Notes under the pieces: generated by a model
The model's database searches: none
What the model was told of the DNA's origin: nothing
Seen by the model: only the letters and a program-made list of their open reading frames with translations
NCBI GenBank assembly: GCA_002501065.1
Contig: DLRK01000205.1
Location: 59,176 to 123,175, forward strand
Direction of reading: 5' to 3'
From: Akkermansiaceae bacterium UBA7890
GTDB taxonomy: Bacteria > Verrucomicrobiota > Verrucomicrobiia > Verrucomicrobiales > Akkermansiaceae
DNA: 64,000 nucleotides
Position numbers and translations under genes: made by a program
Shown: piece by piece, positions 8,973 through 17,114 of the stretch
Layout of the letters: the number at the start of each line of letters is the position of its first letter
Numbering within the stretch: position 1 is the stretch's first letter

Positions 8973-11282
8973 TTATCTTCCGGTCCTGATATGCACCGAG
9001 GTTCGGAGCACTCCATCCTCCTTCCGGGTATGGCCCCTGATGTTCTTGAGTTCGCCAAAGCCGGCCACCGCCTTCTTTACCATGGGGAGTGCTTCCATGA
9101 GATCCTCCGCATCCGGCGAACCTTCCCCGAAGATGTCCTCCTGCTTCTCCTCCACGAGCTTGATCCAGTCGTTGAGGTAGGCATTCAGGGCCGCGAAGTT
9201 CACATTGAAGTAGGCCCCCTTGGCAGCGGGGTCCACCTCGGCCTTCTCCAGTTTGGCGGAGAGATCCTGGACGTAGGACTTTGAAGTCGAGGCAAAGAAA
9301 TTCTTCTCATCGACAGAGACGTTCAGGACAAAGTCATCGGTCTGAAAGGGGAATGGAAAGAACCAGGTCTTGAGGTCATTTTTCTCGCTGCTCATTGGCC
9401 TCTGCATGGGAATGTTCTCCCCTGTCATTTCACTCACGATCTTGAGAATTCCGTTGAGGGCCTTCTCCGCGTTATTCCAGGAATCCCCCAGCTTCTTCTT
9501 GTCCCTGGTCGGGGCCAGCATGGCGATACGCGGCGCCTTGCCTTCATCCACCACGAGTTGTGGGAGCCCGGGCACCGTGGGCAGCGCGCCCTTGAGGTCG
9601 ACCACCACAGCCCCTTCCTCTCCAAGACCAGCCACCAGGTCGCCGCGCAGGCCGGACCACAATTCGAGAAAATGGGGACGGATCTGCTCGTCGAACATTC
9701 CGAATACATTTGTCATCTCCTCGAAATCGGCGGCAATCCCGTCGGGAAGGTCCATCCTGGCCACCTGCCGGGCGCCCAGGTAAATCGTCTGTCCAAGCGT
9801 CTCGACATACTCAAGGACCTTCTCGGTGTAGTTTGGATTCGAGACCCAGTTGGCAAAGAGAAAAACTCCATCCTCCTTACCGAGTCCGGCGTAGCGCCGG
9901 GGCGTGTCCAGGTCCGTGCCGGGCAGGTCGGCCCCGCCGAAGACCTCGATCTTCAACCCCTCCTCGAGGAAGGCCACACTCCCTCCCGGAGTAAAGGTGT
10001 GAAGGTTCAGAATCGCACGCTCCTGCTCGGCAATCAACCCGAGGAGAACCTCAAGGTCCTGCGAATCGCCAAAGGCCTCGGTTTCGGCCAGGCCCTCCTT
10101 GAGGCCGGTGGCCAGACTCCCAAAGATGGACCTTCCCTTTGAGCTGTTCTGCAACTCCTCCGACACGGTGGCGAAACTGAGCAGCCGCTTGCCTGCAAAG
10201 GACTTCATGAAGGCTGCCTCCGGCCGGGAAAGCAGGGACTCCGCTGGACTGGCCGCGATCTGCAGATCGTCAGCGCTCGAACCCAGGAAACCCACCAGGT
10301 AGTTCTCATGCACCCCGATCGCCATTACGATATTCTTGGATTCAAGAGTTTTCATGAGTTTATCAACGGCGGCAGCATCCATGAACTGCGCCAGGCCCTC
10401 CTTCACATCCGGTGGCATGGAGGCAACCAGCTCTTCCCCCTTGATCCTGAGACCCGTAAACTTGGTGCCGGCCCGTTCCACGTTGACAGCCTCCGCGAAG
10501 CCCTCTCCGTCAGGGCCGATCTCCTCAAGCATGGCACCAATGCCCTGGGCTGCGATTTCAAACAACTGCCCCCGCTTCTCTTCGTCACTCACCTTGAACC
10601 CAAGTGTGAGCGGCGGCATCTGGGCCTTCTCCAGCACGCCCATCCCCCCCTTGGGATCTCCCATCAAACCTCCGAGCAGCGGCATCAGAGAGGCCTGTAA
10701 AGCAGCCTCCGGGTTATTCTCATCGAATTCGGGTCCCTCCCCGGTCAGGAAAGCCGTTGCCGTCCCTACCAGAGCTTTCATCGAATGGCGGCTATACGAT
10801 TCGTTAAAGGCCACCAGATTGGAGAGCTGCCCGGGCACATCCTTGCCCACCCCCAGGAAGATCTCCTCTCCCAGAAGCGCGGTAATCATCTGAACCTCGG
10901 GGTTTTCCTCGAGATCCTCCAGCTCGAATTCGTCAGCGTTATCCGGCAACAGATTCGCTCCGTAGTAATCTTCGACCAGCTCCAGGATCGCTGACTTTCG
11001 GATCTCGTCCACGAAACCCTTGCCATCGTAAATCCCAATATAGGCGTGGGTGGTGTTGGGCATGAGCCTGGCAAAACCGGTCGCCTTCGCCACCGCTGCC
11101 AGGTCGCCTGCCGGGGCCGGGGCCGGGGCCGGATCACCGGCAACCGCCTTGAGGGCAATCTCTTTTGAGCCTCCGCCCCCTGCCGAGACCGCAGCATCGT
11201 CATTTTTCTCTCCACACGCACTGAGACCGAGTCCTCCCAGGACTCCAAGAAGGCCGAATAAATGAAGGCGTTTCGTTTTCAT
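8973..11282 (-). CDS. Large lipoprotein of unknown function
   Basis: A 769-residue protein with a lipoprotein signal peptide ending in the lipobox LSAC (Cys about 23), then a spacer rich in Ala, Pro and Gly (about 35-65). The mature part is acidic, with no heme, metal or catalytic motif that I recognise and no further transmembrane helix. It opens with LMPNTTHAYIGIYDGKGF, a style reminiscent of DUF3352-type proteins, but I cannot confirm that. Stretches with phrasing such as LLSFATVSEEL and VFLFANWVSNPNYTEKVLEY suggest repeated alpha/beta modules. It is monocistronic: its own promoter lies upstream (TATAAT at 11317-11322) and a hairpin downstream. Anchoring to the inner or outer membrane is likely. 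Confidence 0.75.
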   Translation of the reverse strand: MKTKRLHLFGLLGVLGGLGLSACGEKNDDAAVSAGGGGSKEIALKAVAGDPAPAPAPAGDLAAVAKATGFARLMPNTTHAYIGIYDGKGFVDEIRKSAILELVEDYYGANLLPDNADEFELEDLEENPEVQMITALLGEEIFLGVGKDVPGQLSNLVAFNESYSRHSMKALVGTATAFLTGEGPEFDENNPEAALQASLMPLLGGLMGDPKGGMGVLEKAQMPPLTLGFKVSDEEKRGQLFEIAAQGIGAMLEEIGPDGEGFAEAVNVERAGTKFTGLRIKGEELVASMPPDVKEGLAQFMDAAAVDKLMKTLESKNIVMAIGVHENYLVGFLGSSADDLQIAASPAESLLSRPEAAFMKSFAGKRLLSFATVSEELQNSSKGRSIFGSLATGLKEGLAETEAFGDSQDLEVLLGLIAEQERAILNLHTFTPGGSVAFLEEGLKIEVFGGADLPGTDLDTPRRYAGLGKEDGVFLFANWVSNPNYTEKVLEYVETLGQTIYLGARQVARMDLPDGIAADFEEMTNVFGMFDEQIRPHFLELWSGLRGDLVAGLGEEGAVVVDLKGALPTVPGLPQLVVDEGKAPRIAMLAPTRDKKKLGDSWNNAEKALNGILKIVSEMTGENIPMQRPMSSEKNDLKTWFFPFPFQTDDFVLNVSVDEKNFFASTSKSYVQDLSAKLEKAEVDPAAKGAYFNVNFAALNAYLNDWIKLVEEKQEDIFGEGSPDAEDLMEALPMVKKAVAGFGELKNIRGHTRKEDGVLRTSVHIRTGR

Positions 11283-11316
11283 TGGTCAATAGTTAGTCCC
11301 AACTGAAGGATGGGCA

Positions 11317-11345
11317 ATTATATTAAGGTGAAATAATTGTAGTGC
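11317..11345 (-). promoter_or_regulatory. Candidate promoter of the large lipoprotein gene
   Basis: On the minus strand an exact TATAAT lies at 11322-11317, 35 bases before the ATG at 11282, within a locally AT-rich stretch (11315-11340). No good -35 hexamer is visible at 16-18 bases, so only the -10 is supported. Confidence 0.4.
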
Positions 11346-11444
11346 CACGGAGGCTCTTCCAAAATGCAACATCTGACAAAATCAGAACGCTTCGCCGGGT
11401 GAAAATTGTCCAACTTATTGGAAAAAACATTCCCCAATGCACGG

Positions 11445-12233
11445 CTACTTGCTGGCCGCTTGATCGTATTCCCCGAGTTCCCGCACCCAGATGTTGCGGT
11501 ATTGGATGGGATCGCCATGATCCTGCAGGCTGATCGGTGCCTTCTCCGGGTGCTTGGCGGGATAGGTGGCGAGGGCCTTGTGTCTGGTGGGGCCAAGAAG
11601 TGCCTTGCGGTGATGCACCAGCACGCCGTTGTGGATCACGGTGACAACCGCCGGTTCCTCCACTTTTCCGTCCTTGTAGCCGGGGGCCTCGAAAATGATG
11701 TCAAAGCTCTGCCATTCCCCCTGGGGGGTAGAGGGATTGACCCGCGGAGGAGCCTGCCCGTAAAGGGCCGCAGTCTGACCATCGGGATAGGTCTGGTTGG
11801 TGTGACTCTCACCCACCTGCACTTCATAGAGTCCCATCAGGAACACCCCGCTGTTGCCGCCCCCCTGCCCATTCACCTTGCGGCCGGCCGGCACCCGGTA
11901 CTCGAGGTGCAACTGGCAATCGCCAAACTTCGCCTTGGAACGCACTCCGCCCCCCCCTGCCACCGTCATCACGCCGTCCACGATCGGCCACTTGTTTCCG
12001 TCCCAGGTGTCGGAACTCTTCTCTCCGATGAGCACAAGGGCATCCCCGGGAGGCTTGACCGAAACCGCTCCCGCACTCTTCACCTTGACCGGCTGGGGCC
12101 GCGTACCGTCATGCACCACGTAGGGCACACCCGGAAGTTTCGGAGTGTCCGGTTTCTCACCGACTTCAATTCCGGAGACCATTCCCGCCGCTGCCAGCGA
12201 CGCCAATACTGTGGTGAACCTGATAGATTTCAT
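11445..12233 (-). CDS. DUF1080 (3-keto-disaccharide hydrolase-type) secreted protein
   Basis: A 262-residue protein. The frame is open further upstream, but ATG 12233 gives a proper signal peptide (MKSIRFTTVLASLAAAGMVSG), so I start there. The DUF1080 concanavalin-like jelly-roll follows, with LHLEYRVPAGRKVNGQGGGN, SGVFLMGLYEVQV, GEWQSFDIIFEAPGY, and the closing ISLQDHGDPIQYRNIWVREL. DUF1080 members are periplasmic; some act on 3-keto-glycosides, and many are uncharacterised. It is divergent from the polyprenyl synthase, with a palindrome between them, and lies 162 bases before the start of the lipoprotein gene downstream. A second DUF1080 protein is at 14518. Confidence 0.88.
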   Translation of the reverse strand: MKSIRFTTVLASLAAAGMVSGIEVGEKPDTPKLPGVPYVVHDGTRPQPVKVKSAGAVSVKPPGDALVLIGEKSSDTWDGNKWPIVDGVMTVAGGGGVRSKAKFGDCQLHLEYRVPAGRKVNGQGGGNSGVFLMGLYEVQVGESHTNQTYPDGQTAALYGQAPPRVNPSTPQGEWQSFDIIFEAPGYKDGKVEEPAVVTVIHNGVLVHHRKALLGPTRHKALATYPAKHPEKAPISLQDHGDPIQYRNIWVRELGEYDQAASK

Positions 12234-12328
12234 GGTGGCGAAAATGCAACGACAGGCCCTCCCCGCAGGCAACTCTAAAGAAATTTCGGAAATTACTGAA
12301 ATTAGAGAAAATATGTTTGCGCCTTGGC

Positions 12329-12356
12329 GAAGCTTGTGAAATATTTCACAAGCTTC
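12329..12356. promoter_or_regulatory. Perfect 28-base palindrome upstream of the polyprenyl synthase
   Basis: Each half is GAAGCTTGTGAAAT and its exact complement, with the axis between 12342 and 12343. It ends 13 bases before ATG 12370, in the 136-base spacer shared with the divergent DUF1080 gene. As DNA it resembles an operator for a dimeric repressor. As RNA it would fold into a 12-bp hairpin just upstream of the start codon. No U-tract follows on the plus strand, so a terminator is unlikely. Confidence 0.6.
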
Positions 12357-12369
12357 CCCGCACGAAGAA

Positions 12370-13383
12370 ATGCCCAAGAAGTTCAAGATCGATCCGGCCG
12401 ATGCCAGACGTCTTCCCTTTGCTCTGGTGGACCATGAACTGGAGCAGGTCGAGTCCTCCCTGCGGGACCAGGTGCGTCATTTCGATCCCGGGGTGGAGCC
12501 CTACATGTCCTACATCTGCGATACCGCAGGCAAACGTATCCGTCCAGCTCTCTGCATCCTCATGGGCGGCGCCAGCGGAGGAGTGACCGCCAATCATCTG
12601 AAGCTCGGCACCATCCTCGAACTCATTCACATGGCCACCCTGGTGCACGATGACATCATCGACGGGGCCAGCACGCGCCGCAACGTAGCCACCGCCAACT
12701 GCAAGTGGGGAGAGGGACTCGCGGTCCTGCTGGGCGACGCCCTCTTCTCGCACGCCCTCATGCTTTCGACCGAGTTCGACGATCTGGTCCTCTCCCGGGT
12801 CATTGCGGCCGCCTCACGGGATGTATGCCAGGGCGAGATCCTGCAGACTCAAAGACGCTTTGATCTTACCCTCACGAGACAGGACTACTTCAGCATCATC
12901 GAGATGAAAACCGGCGCCCTCTTCGCCGCTGCCACGGAGTTGTCAGCCTACCTCTCCAACGTGTCCGGGGAAACCCGCGAGGCGATGAAGGATTTCGGCA
13001 TGAAGCTGGGAACTGCCTACCAGATCTACGACGACTGCCTCGATCTGATCGGGAGCGAGGAACAGTTCGGGAAGACACTTCGCACCGACCTTGAAAAGGG
13101 AAAACTCACCCTCCCCATGCTCTACCTCCTCGAGGACGCCGGTGCCACCCAGCGTGAGATCCTGCAGAAGCGAATCATCCAGCAGGAGGAACTCGACCTC
13201 ACCGTCCTGGCCGGCATCGCCGAATACCAGGGAGCCATCAGCAGGTCTCTGCACCGGGCCGAGACCCTCCTTGAAGAGGCCGAGGGGTGCCTCAGCCTGC
13301 TCGACGACTCGGATTACCGCGAGGCTCTCGGCGGGATTCTCACCTTCCTCGCCGGTCTCCTCAATACCCTGCAGAAGGGATAG
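12370..13383 (+). CDS. Polyprenyl (all-trans) diphosphate synthase
   Basis: A 337-residue cytoplasmic isoprenoid chain-elongation enzyme. Both aspartate-rich motifs are present: DDIIDGA in TLVHDDIIDGASTRRN (about residues 96-102) and YDDCLDLIG (about 217-225). GKRIRPAL near residue 57 and GDALFSHAL near 120 are further family landmarks. The overall type (IspB/HepT-like) makes long-chain prenyl diphosphates for quinone side chains; the chain length cannot be read by eye. The first aspartate-rich motif is DDIID. ATG 12370 is supported by the family start. The 28-base palindrome lies just upstream and may control it. It converges with the SMP-30-like gene. Confidence 0.9.
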   Translation: MPKKFKIDPADARRLPFALVDHELEQVESSLRDQVRHFDPGVEPYMSYICDTAGKRIRPALCILMGGASGGVTANHLKLGTILELIHMATLVHDDIIDGASTRRNVATANCKWGEGLAVLLGDALFSHALMLSTEFDDLVLSRVIAAASRDVCQGEILQTQRRFDLTLTRQDYFSIIEMKTGALFAAATELSAYLSNVSGETREAMKDFGMKLGTAYQIYDDCLDLIGSEEQFGKTLRTDLEKGKLTLPMLYLLEDAGATQREILQKRIIQQEELDLTVLAGIAEYQGAISRSLHRAETLLEEAEGCLSLLDDSDYREALGGILTFLAGLLNTLQKG

Positions 13384-13431
13384 GGCCTGGTCCTGTTCTC
13401 CCCGGTCGGGGCTTGCCCCAGTTCAGTCCCC

Positions 13432-14382
13432 CTACGGCACCTCCAGCCGTTCAACTGCCACCATGCCCTCAAGTGAAGTGGCCGCCTGAAAGAGGCTCCC
13501 GGCATTTGGATGCCGGGCCTGCTCCTCCGCGCTCATATGCTCCACCGCGGTGGTGAGGAGCAGCACCACCTCCCCCGCTATCTCCGCCAGGAGCGGACAG
13601 GTCACCCGGGGAGAACCGGGCGTCTTCCACACCGCCTCCAATTCGCCGTTAGCCAGGCTGTGCTGACGTGCTTCCCCCGATTCCACATCATTCGGATTGT
13701 ACATCGCAATGATGACACTCTGCTCATCCGGGGTGATCACCATCCCGTCAGGATATGCGTCAACCTCCTGCAGATCCACCACCGTCCGCGGATCCCCCAG
13801 TCGCTGGTTCTCCAGATCGAATGGATACTCCACCACCATCTTGGTGGGCGTATCGATATCCAGAAGGTAGCTGCCCCCCTCCCGCGAAAGAATCACTTTC
13901 CCATTTGAACAGGTCTGCCCACCGCGCAGGTGGGTCGCCACGTTCATGCCCGGAAGCCAGAGATACAAGCCCGCCTTGGGATCCTTGAATGCCACGTCCT
14001 TGGTGCCGAAAAGCACCCCGTTGCCACAGACCACCCCGTCGTTGATGATGGTCCCCTCCTCCTCGCCCTCCACTTCCCCGAAAGTTCCCACCCAGCTGGC
14101 AGCTTCCACATCGAAGAAGCCCACCTTCCGCTCGAACCCCGTCAGGAAGACGGAGGGATTGTCAGTGGGAAAGGCAAACCCCGGACGCCCGGGCAGGACG
14201 TAGTGCCGATTCTCGCCGCTGGCCAGGTCAAGGACATTGACCGAACCCTCTCTCGAGTCCCCGCCATGCTGGATCGCCACCCACGACACCTGCCCCGGAC
14301 CGTATTGGCACGGACCCTCGGGAAGATAGGCCAGGGCATCACTGGCGGGCCTGAAGACCACCTCCGCTGAATATTCAGACAT
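13432..14382 (-). CDS. SMP-30/gluconolactonase/LRE-like beta-propeller protein
   Basis: A 316-residue protein without a signal peptide. Family landmarks appear in order: GPCQYGPGQVSWVAIQHG near the start, TIINDGVVCGNGVLFGTKD near 110-130, GLYLWLPGM near 140, and the strongly diagnostic DAYPDGMVITPDEQSVIIAM near 205-225. These match the six-bladed propeller of SMP-30/gluconolactonase, whose members hydrolyse sugar lactones using a single metal ion. The Asn-Asp (IND) and Tyr-Pro-Asp-Gly metal-site segments are kept. It lies downstream of the DUF1080 and isomerase genes on the same strand, behind a hairpin, suggesting a role in sugar oxidation. Substrate unknown. Confidence 0.82.
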   Translation of the reverse strand: MSEYSAEVVFRPASDALAYLPEGPCQYGPGQVSWVAIQHGGDSREGSVNVLDLASGENRHYVLPGRPGFAFPTDNPSVFLTGFERKVGFFDVEAASWVGTFGEVEGEEEGTIINDGVVCGNGVLFGTKDVAFKDPKAGLYLWLPGMNVATHLRGGQTCSNGKVILSREGGSYLLDIDTPTKMVVEYPFDLENQRLGDPRTVVDLQEVDAYPDGMVITPDEQSVIIAMYNPNDVESGEARQHSLANGELEAVWKTPGSPRVTCPLLAEIAGEVVLLLTTAVEHMSAEEQARHPNAGSLFQAATSLEGMVAVERLEVP

Positions 14383-14485
14383 CGCGTGCAGCCTTCACGA
14401 CGAAGCGGAAGCCTGTCAAGCATCACCCTCACAATGCAGGACAGCGGGTAAAGCTGTCTGCTCCCTTGCGAGGAGGGCTGCAGGA

Positions 14486-14510
14486 CCGGTGGGGGCTGTG
14501 CCCCCTCCGG
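14486..14510 (-). terminator. Strong GC hairpin after the DUF1080 gene
   Basis: Arms CCGGTGGGGGC (14486-14496) and GCCCCCTCCGG (14500-14510), with a TGT loop and one T-T mismatch. It starts just beyond the minus-strand DUF1080 stop at 14518. There is no U-tract, so it may stabilise the RNA 3' end rather than terminate by itself. Confidence 0.45.
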
Positions 14511-14517
14511 CAAGCAC

Positions 14518-15207
14518 CTACTTGATCACCTTGATCTTCACATTCCGGAAGGACACCTGAGCACCGTGATCCTGCAGGCCGAGATACCCCTTCCTGGTCT
14601 CCGCAAATCCCTTCCACTTGGCGAACTTGCTCGCGGCCACCTTCTTGTTCCAATCTTCGCTCCCGATCTCGTATTCCGCCACCTTCTGGCCATTGAACCA
14701 GTGGGTCCCCTTACCGTCCACAAGGCGAATCCTCACCGTGTTCCAGCCCTCGGGATTGATCTTCTTCTCGCCCTCCACCGCAATGGGATAGAGCGCATAG
14801 AGGCCACCCGCGTCCGTGCTGGCCTTGCCCTTGGAACGCTCGATCTGCATCTCGGGAGCCACCTTGTAGATGGGCCCACCGGCCTCGGGATTCACCCGGA
14901 TCAGGATTCCACTGTTTCCCTTGGTCTTCCACTCCAGGCTGAATTCGAAGTTCTCGTAGGCTTCCGCGGTGTAAATGTCGCCCGCACCCTTGTTCTTCAG
15001 GGTGAGTGCTCCGTCCTCCACTACCCAGGCCCCGAGTTTGAGTGACTTCTTGGTCTTCCAGCTGTTCCAGCCAGCGGCAGACTTCCCGTCAAAGAGGAGC
15101 TTCCAGCCTGCCTTCTTCTCGGCCGCGGTCAGGGTATTGTCCTCCCCGAATGCCAACGGGCTCAGGACGACAGCAATTGCGCATGCGATGGTCTTTTTCA
15201 TGATCAT
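14518..15207 (-). CDS. DUF1080 (3-keto-disaccharide hydrolase-type) secreted protein
   Basis: A 229-residue protein with a signal peptide (MIMKKTIACAIAVVLSPLAFG; ATG 15201 gives MKK and is an equally good start). DUF1080 landmarks are GWKLLFDGKSAAGWNSW near 35, FEFSLEWKTKGNSGILIRV near 85-105, GWNTVRIRLVDGKGTHWFNG near 165, and YLGLQDHGAQVSFRNVKIK at the end. It is the more typical of the two DUF1080 proteins here. The isomerase gene at 15255 lies 47 bases upstream on the same strand, so the two are likely co-transcribed; both carry export signals, pointing to periplasmic sugar processing such as 3-keto-glycoside breakdown. Exact substrate unknown. Confidence 0.9.
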   Translation of the reverse strand: MIMKKTIACAIAVVLSPLAFGEDNTLTAAEKKAGWKLLFDGKSAAGWNSWKTKKSLKLGAWVVEDGALTLKNKGAGDIYTAEAYENFEFSLEWKTKGNSGILIRVNPEAGGPIYKVAPEMQIERSKGKASTDAGGLYALYPIAVEGEKKINPEGWNTVRIRLVDGKGTHWFNGQKVAEYEIGSEDWNKKVAASKFAKWKGFAETRKGYLGLQDHGAQVSFRNVKIKVIK

Positions 15208-15254
15208 TGTGGGTTGGATCTATCCCTTCCCGCAGCACGCGACAAGCTCTCTCT

Positions 15255-16193
15255 CTATTCTTTGGTCCCATTCCGCTGACCATCTCCCACTACACTGCGC
15301 AATTTTGCCAGTTCCCGCGGTATCGCCTCGCGGGGGTCCTCGGCCTCTTCGTATTCCAGCACGAGGTAGCCACGATAATTCGCCTCCCGCAGAATTCCCA
15401 CCAACCGCCCATAATCGGCCGGCACGTCTTCACCATTCACCCTGGTCATGACCTTGATCTGGGCAGTCACCGCATAAGGGGCGATGCGGGCCAGCTCCCC
15501 GTAGGGATCAGCCACCGGTGCGAGGTTCGCCGAATCCCACGTCACCCCCAGCCACTTCGATTCGATTCTCCCGAGAATCTCCAGCAAGTGATTGATGTTC
15601 CTGACGAAATCATGGTTCTCAAGGGCGAGGATCACGCCACGTTTCTCCGCGTGCTTGAGGGCGTGCTCCAGATTGGCCGTCACATTATCGATCACCTGTG
15701 CCTCGCTGACACCTCCCGGGATTCCCCGGGTGGCGAAGACCCGGATCACCGGGGTTCCCATTTCCGCAAACCGGTCGATCCACATTCGAGTGTATTCGAG
15801 ATGTCTCTTCCCTTCCAAGGACCCCGGGGAGCAGGCGAAGTTGTTTCCCATCGCACCACCCGAAAGATCCAGTCCAAGCAAGTGCGCCCGACGCCTTACC
15901 GCATGAATCTCTGCATGGCCCAGAGGTTCCGGAAAGAAATAGCCCGTGATCTCCGCCGCCTTCAGCCCGAGCTCCGCGCAGTAATCAAGAAACCCCGTCA
16001 TCTCCATCTTCCCACCTCCCCTGGCAGGCTTGCCCAGCCACCATCTCATGTACCTCTTCATGGAATAACTCGTCAGGCTGAGTCCCGAGATGGAGGGTCT
16101 CTGACGATTGAAAGGCTGGAGCGCTCCGCTCAGGCCGGTCCCTGCCACCATGCAGGTGCCCAGGCCCAGAAAGGATCTACGTGTAACATTCAT
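15255..16193 (-). CDS. Sugar phosphate isomerase/epimerase-type TIM barrel, Tat-exported
   Basis: A 312-residue protein beginning MNVTRRSFLGLGTCMVAGTG, a twin-arginine signal. The body is a xylose-isomerase-like (AP endonuclease 2) barrel: GLKAAEITGYFFPE, then ILALENHD, then GVTWDSANLAP, and near the end GYLVLEYEE. The Glu, Asp, His and Glu expected as divalent-metal ligands are present in these four segments. Family members isomerise or epimerise sugars and inositols, and exported versions are common beside DUF1080 genes in Verrucomicrobia and Planctomycetes. It heads a leftward unit with the DUF1080 gene 47 bases downstream. The actual substrate cannot be told. Confidence 0.88.
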   Translation of the reverse strand: MNVTRRSFLGLGTCMVAGTGLSGALQPFNRQRPSISGLSLTSYSMKRYMRWWLGKPARGGGKMEMTGFLDYCAELGLKAAEITGYFFPEPLGHAEIHAVRRRAHLLGLDLSGGAMGNNFACSPGSLEGKRHLEYTRMWIDRFAEMGTPVIRVFATRGIPGGVSEAQVIDNVTANLEHALKHAEKRGVILALENHDFVRNINHLLEILGRIESKWLGVTWDSANLAPVADPYGELARIAPYAVTAQIKVMTRVNGEDVPADYGRLVGILREANYRGYLVLEYEEAEDPREAIPRELAKLRSVVGDGQRNGTKE

Positions 16194-16615
16194 CGCTTAT
16201 GGTCCAGAACAGTGCCACCTTCCATTCGCAGGGGTCAGGTCGGCAATCAATCCCCCTCACCACGGGCATCCCCGGCAGGATGATCCCCATCGCTCCCAAA
16301 GCCTTCCAACAGGAAAATGTCATCGTGTCACCGGGAGACCGTAGCCCTGCCCCTGATCAATAAGCCGCCCTGCCAGGGAAGAATCGTTCGGTCTTCCATA
16401 CTTTGGCCGCCTCCGTCTCACACACCATTCTTGAAGAGTGTTAGTAAATTCTCACCTCTTTTTTACCCTCATGTGCTCTCCAGCACTGGCATTAAACCGA
16501 AATTTTCTAATTTTCCCCAATTCCGGTAGAAATTACCGTGCATAACGAAATAGAGTATCGTTTTTTCTTTGACCCTACTACATCTTGGGTAGCCTTGTCT
16601 CCCACTGAGCAGTCA
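16194..16615. other. 422-base spacer between the isomerase and nrdR genes
   Basis: The left part (16194-16430) is GC-rich with no convincing frame. The right part (16431-16565) is clearly AT-rich and carries a possible nrdR promoter. Short frames here have no recognisable sequence. I see no tRNA, repeat or terminator beyond a 5-bp inverted repeat at 16524-16538. Confidence 0.6.
16533..16561 (+). promoter_or_regulatory. Candidate nrdR promoter
   Basis: TTACCG (16533-16538), a 17-base spacer, and TATCGT (16556-16561), 55 bases before ATG 16616 in the AT-rich part of the spacer. Matches to sigma-70 consensus are 3/6 and 4/6, so the call is weak. Confidence 0.3.
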
Positions 16616-17107
16616 ATGAGGTGTATTCAGTGCGGTTCCCACAAGGACAAGGTCGTAGATTCCCGGATGTCAAAGGACGGGACGACGATCCGACGACGTC
16701 GCGAATGCCTCGACTGCTCCTACCGCTACACCACCTACGAGCAGATCGAGCGCACGGAACTACGGGTAGTGAAAAAGGATGGAAGCCGGGAAGTCATCAA
16801 CCGGGAGAAGCTCTTCCGGGGTCTGGTCAAGGCCTGCGAGAAGCGTCCTGTTTCGATGGATCGCCTCGACCGGGCGGTGGAGGAAATCCTGGCCGATCTA
16901 CACAAGGACCATGTCTCCGAAGTCCCCTCCCACATCATCGGAACCGAGGTGATGGACAAGCTTCACCAGATCGATCCGGTCGCCTACGTACGCTACGTCT
17001 CTGTCTACCGCCAGTTCGACAACGTGGGCGAATTCATCAGCGAAATTCAATCTCTCGAAACCCGAGCCGCCCGCGACCACATGCAGCGGCGACTCTTCAA
17101 GGAATAA
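16616..17107 (+). CDS. nrdR: Transcriptional repressor NrdR
   Basis: A 163-residue regulator of ribonucleotide reductase genes. It has the N-terminal zinc ribbon, CIQCGSHKDKVVDSR then CLDCSYRYTTYE (four Cys as two CxxC pairs), followed by an ATP-cone domain with VVKKDGSREVINREKL, LFRGLVKACEKRPV, and IDPVAYVRYVSVYRQF near the end. It binds ATP or dATP and represses nrd operons through NrdR boxes. An upstream open frame from 16538 exists, but the family begins at MRCIQCG, ATG 16616. No nrd genes or NrdR boxes are in view. The unknown gene at 17115 begins 7 bases after its stop and is almost certainly co-transcribed. Confidence 0.96.
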   Translation: MRCIQCGSHKDKVVDSRMSKDGTTIRRRRECLDCSYRYTTYEQIERTELRVVKKDGSREVINREKLFRGLVKACEKRPVSMDRLDRAVEEILADLHKDHVSEVPSHIIGTEVMDKLHQIDPVAYVRYVSVYRQFDNVGEFISEIQSLETRAARDHMQRRLFKE

Positions 17108-17114
17108 TTCTGTC

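Noticed and set aside
16524..16538. CGGTA-GAAAT-TACCG inverted repeat upstream of nrdR
   Set aside because: Too short to separate from chance in an AT-rich spacer.
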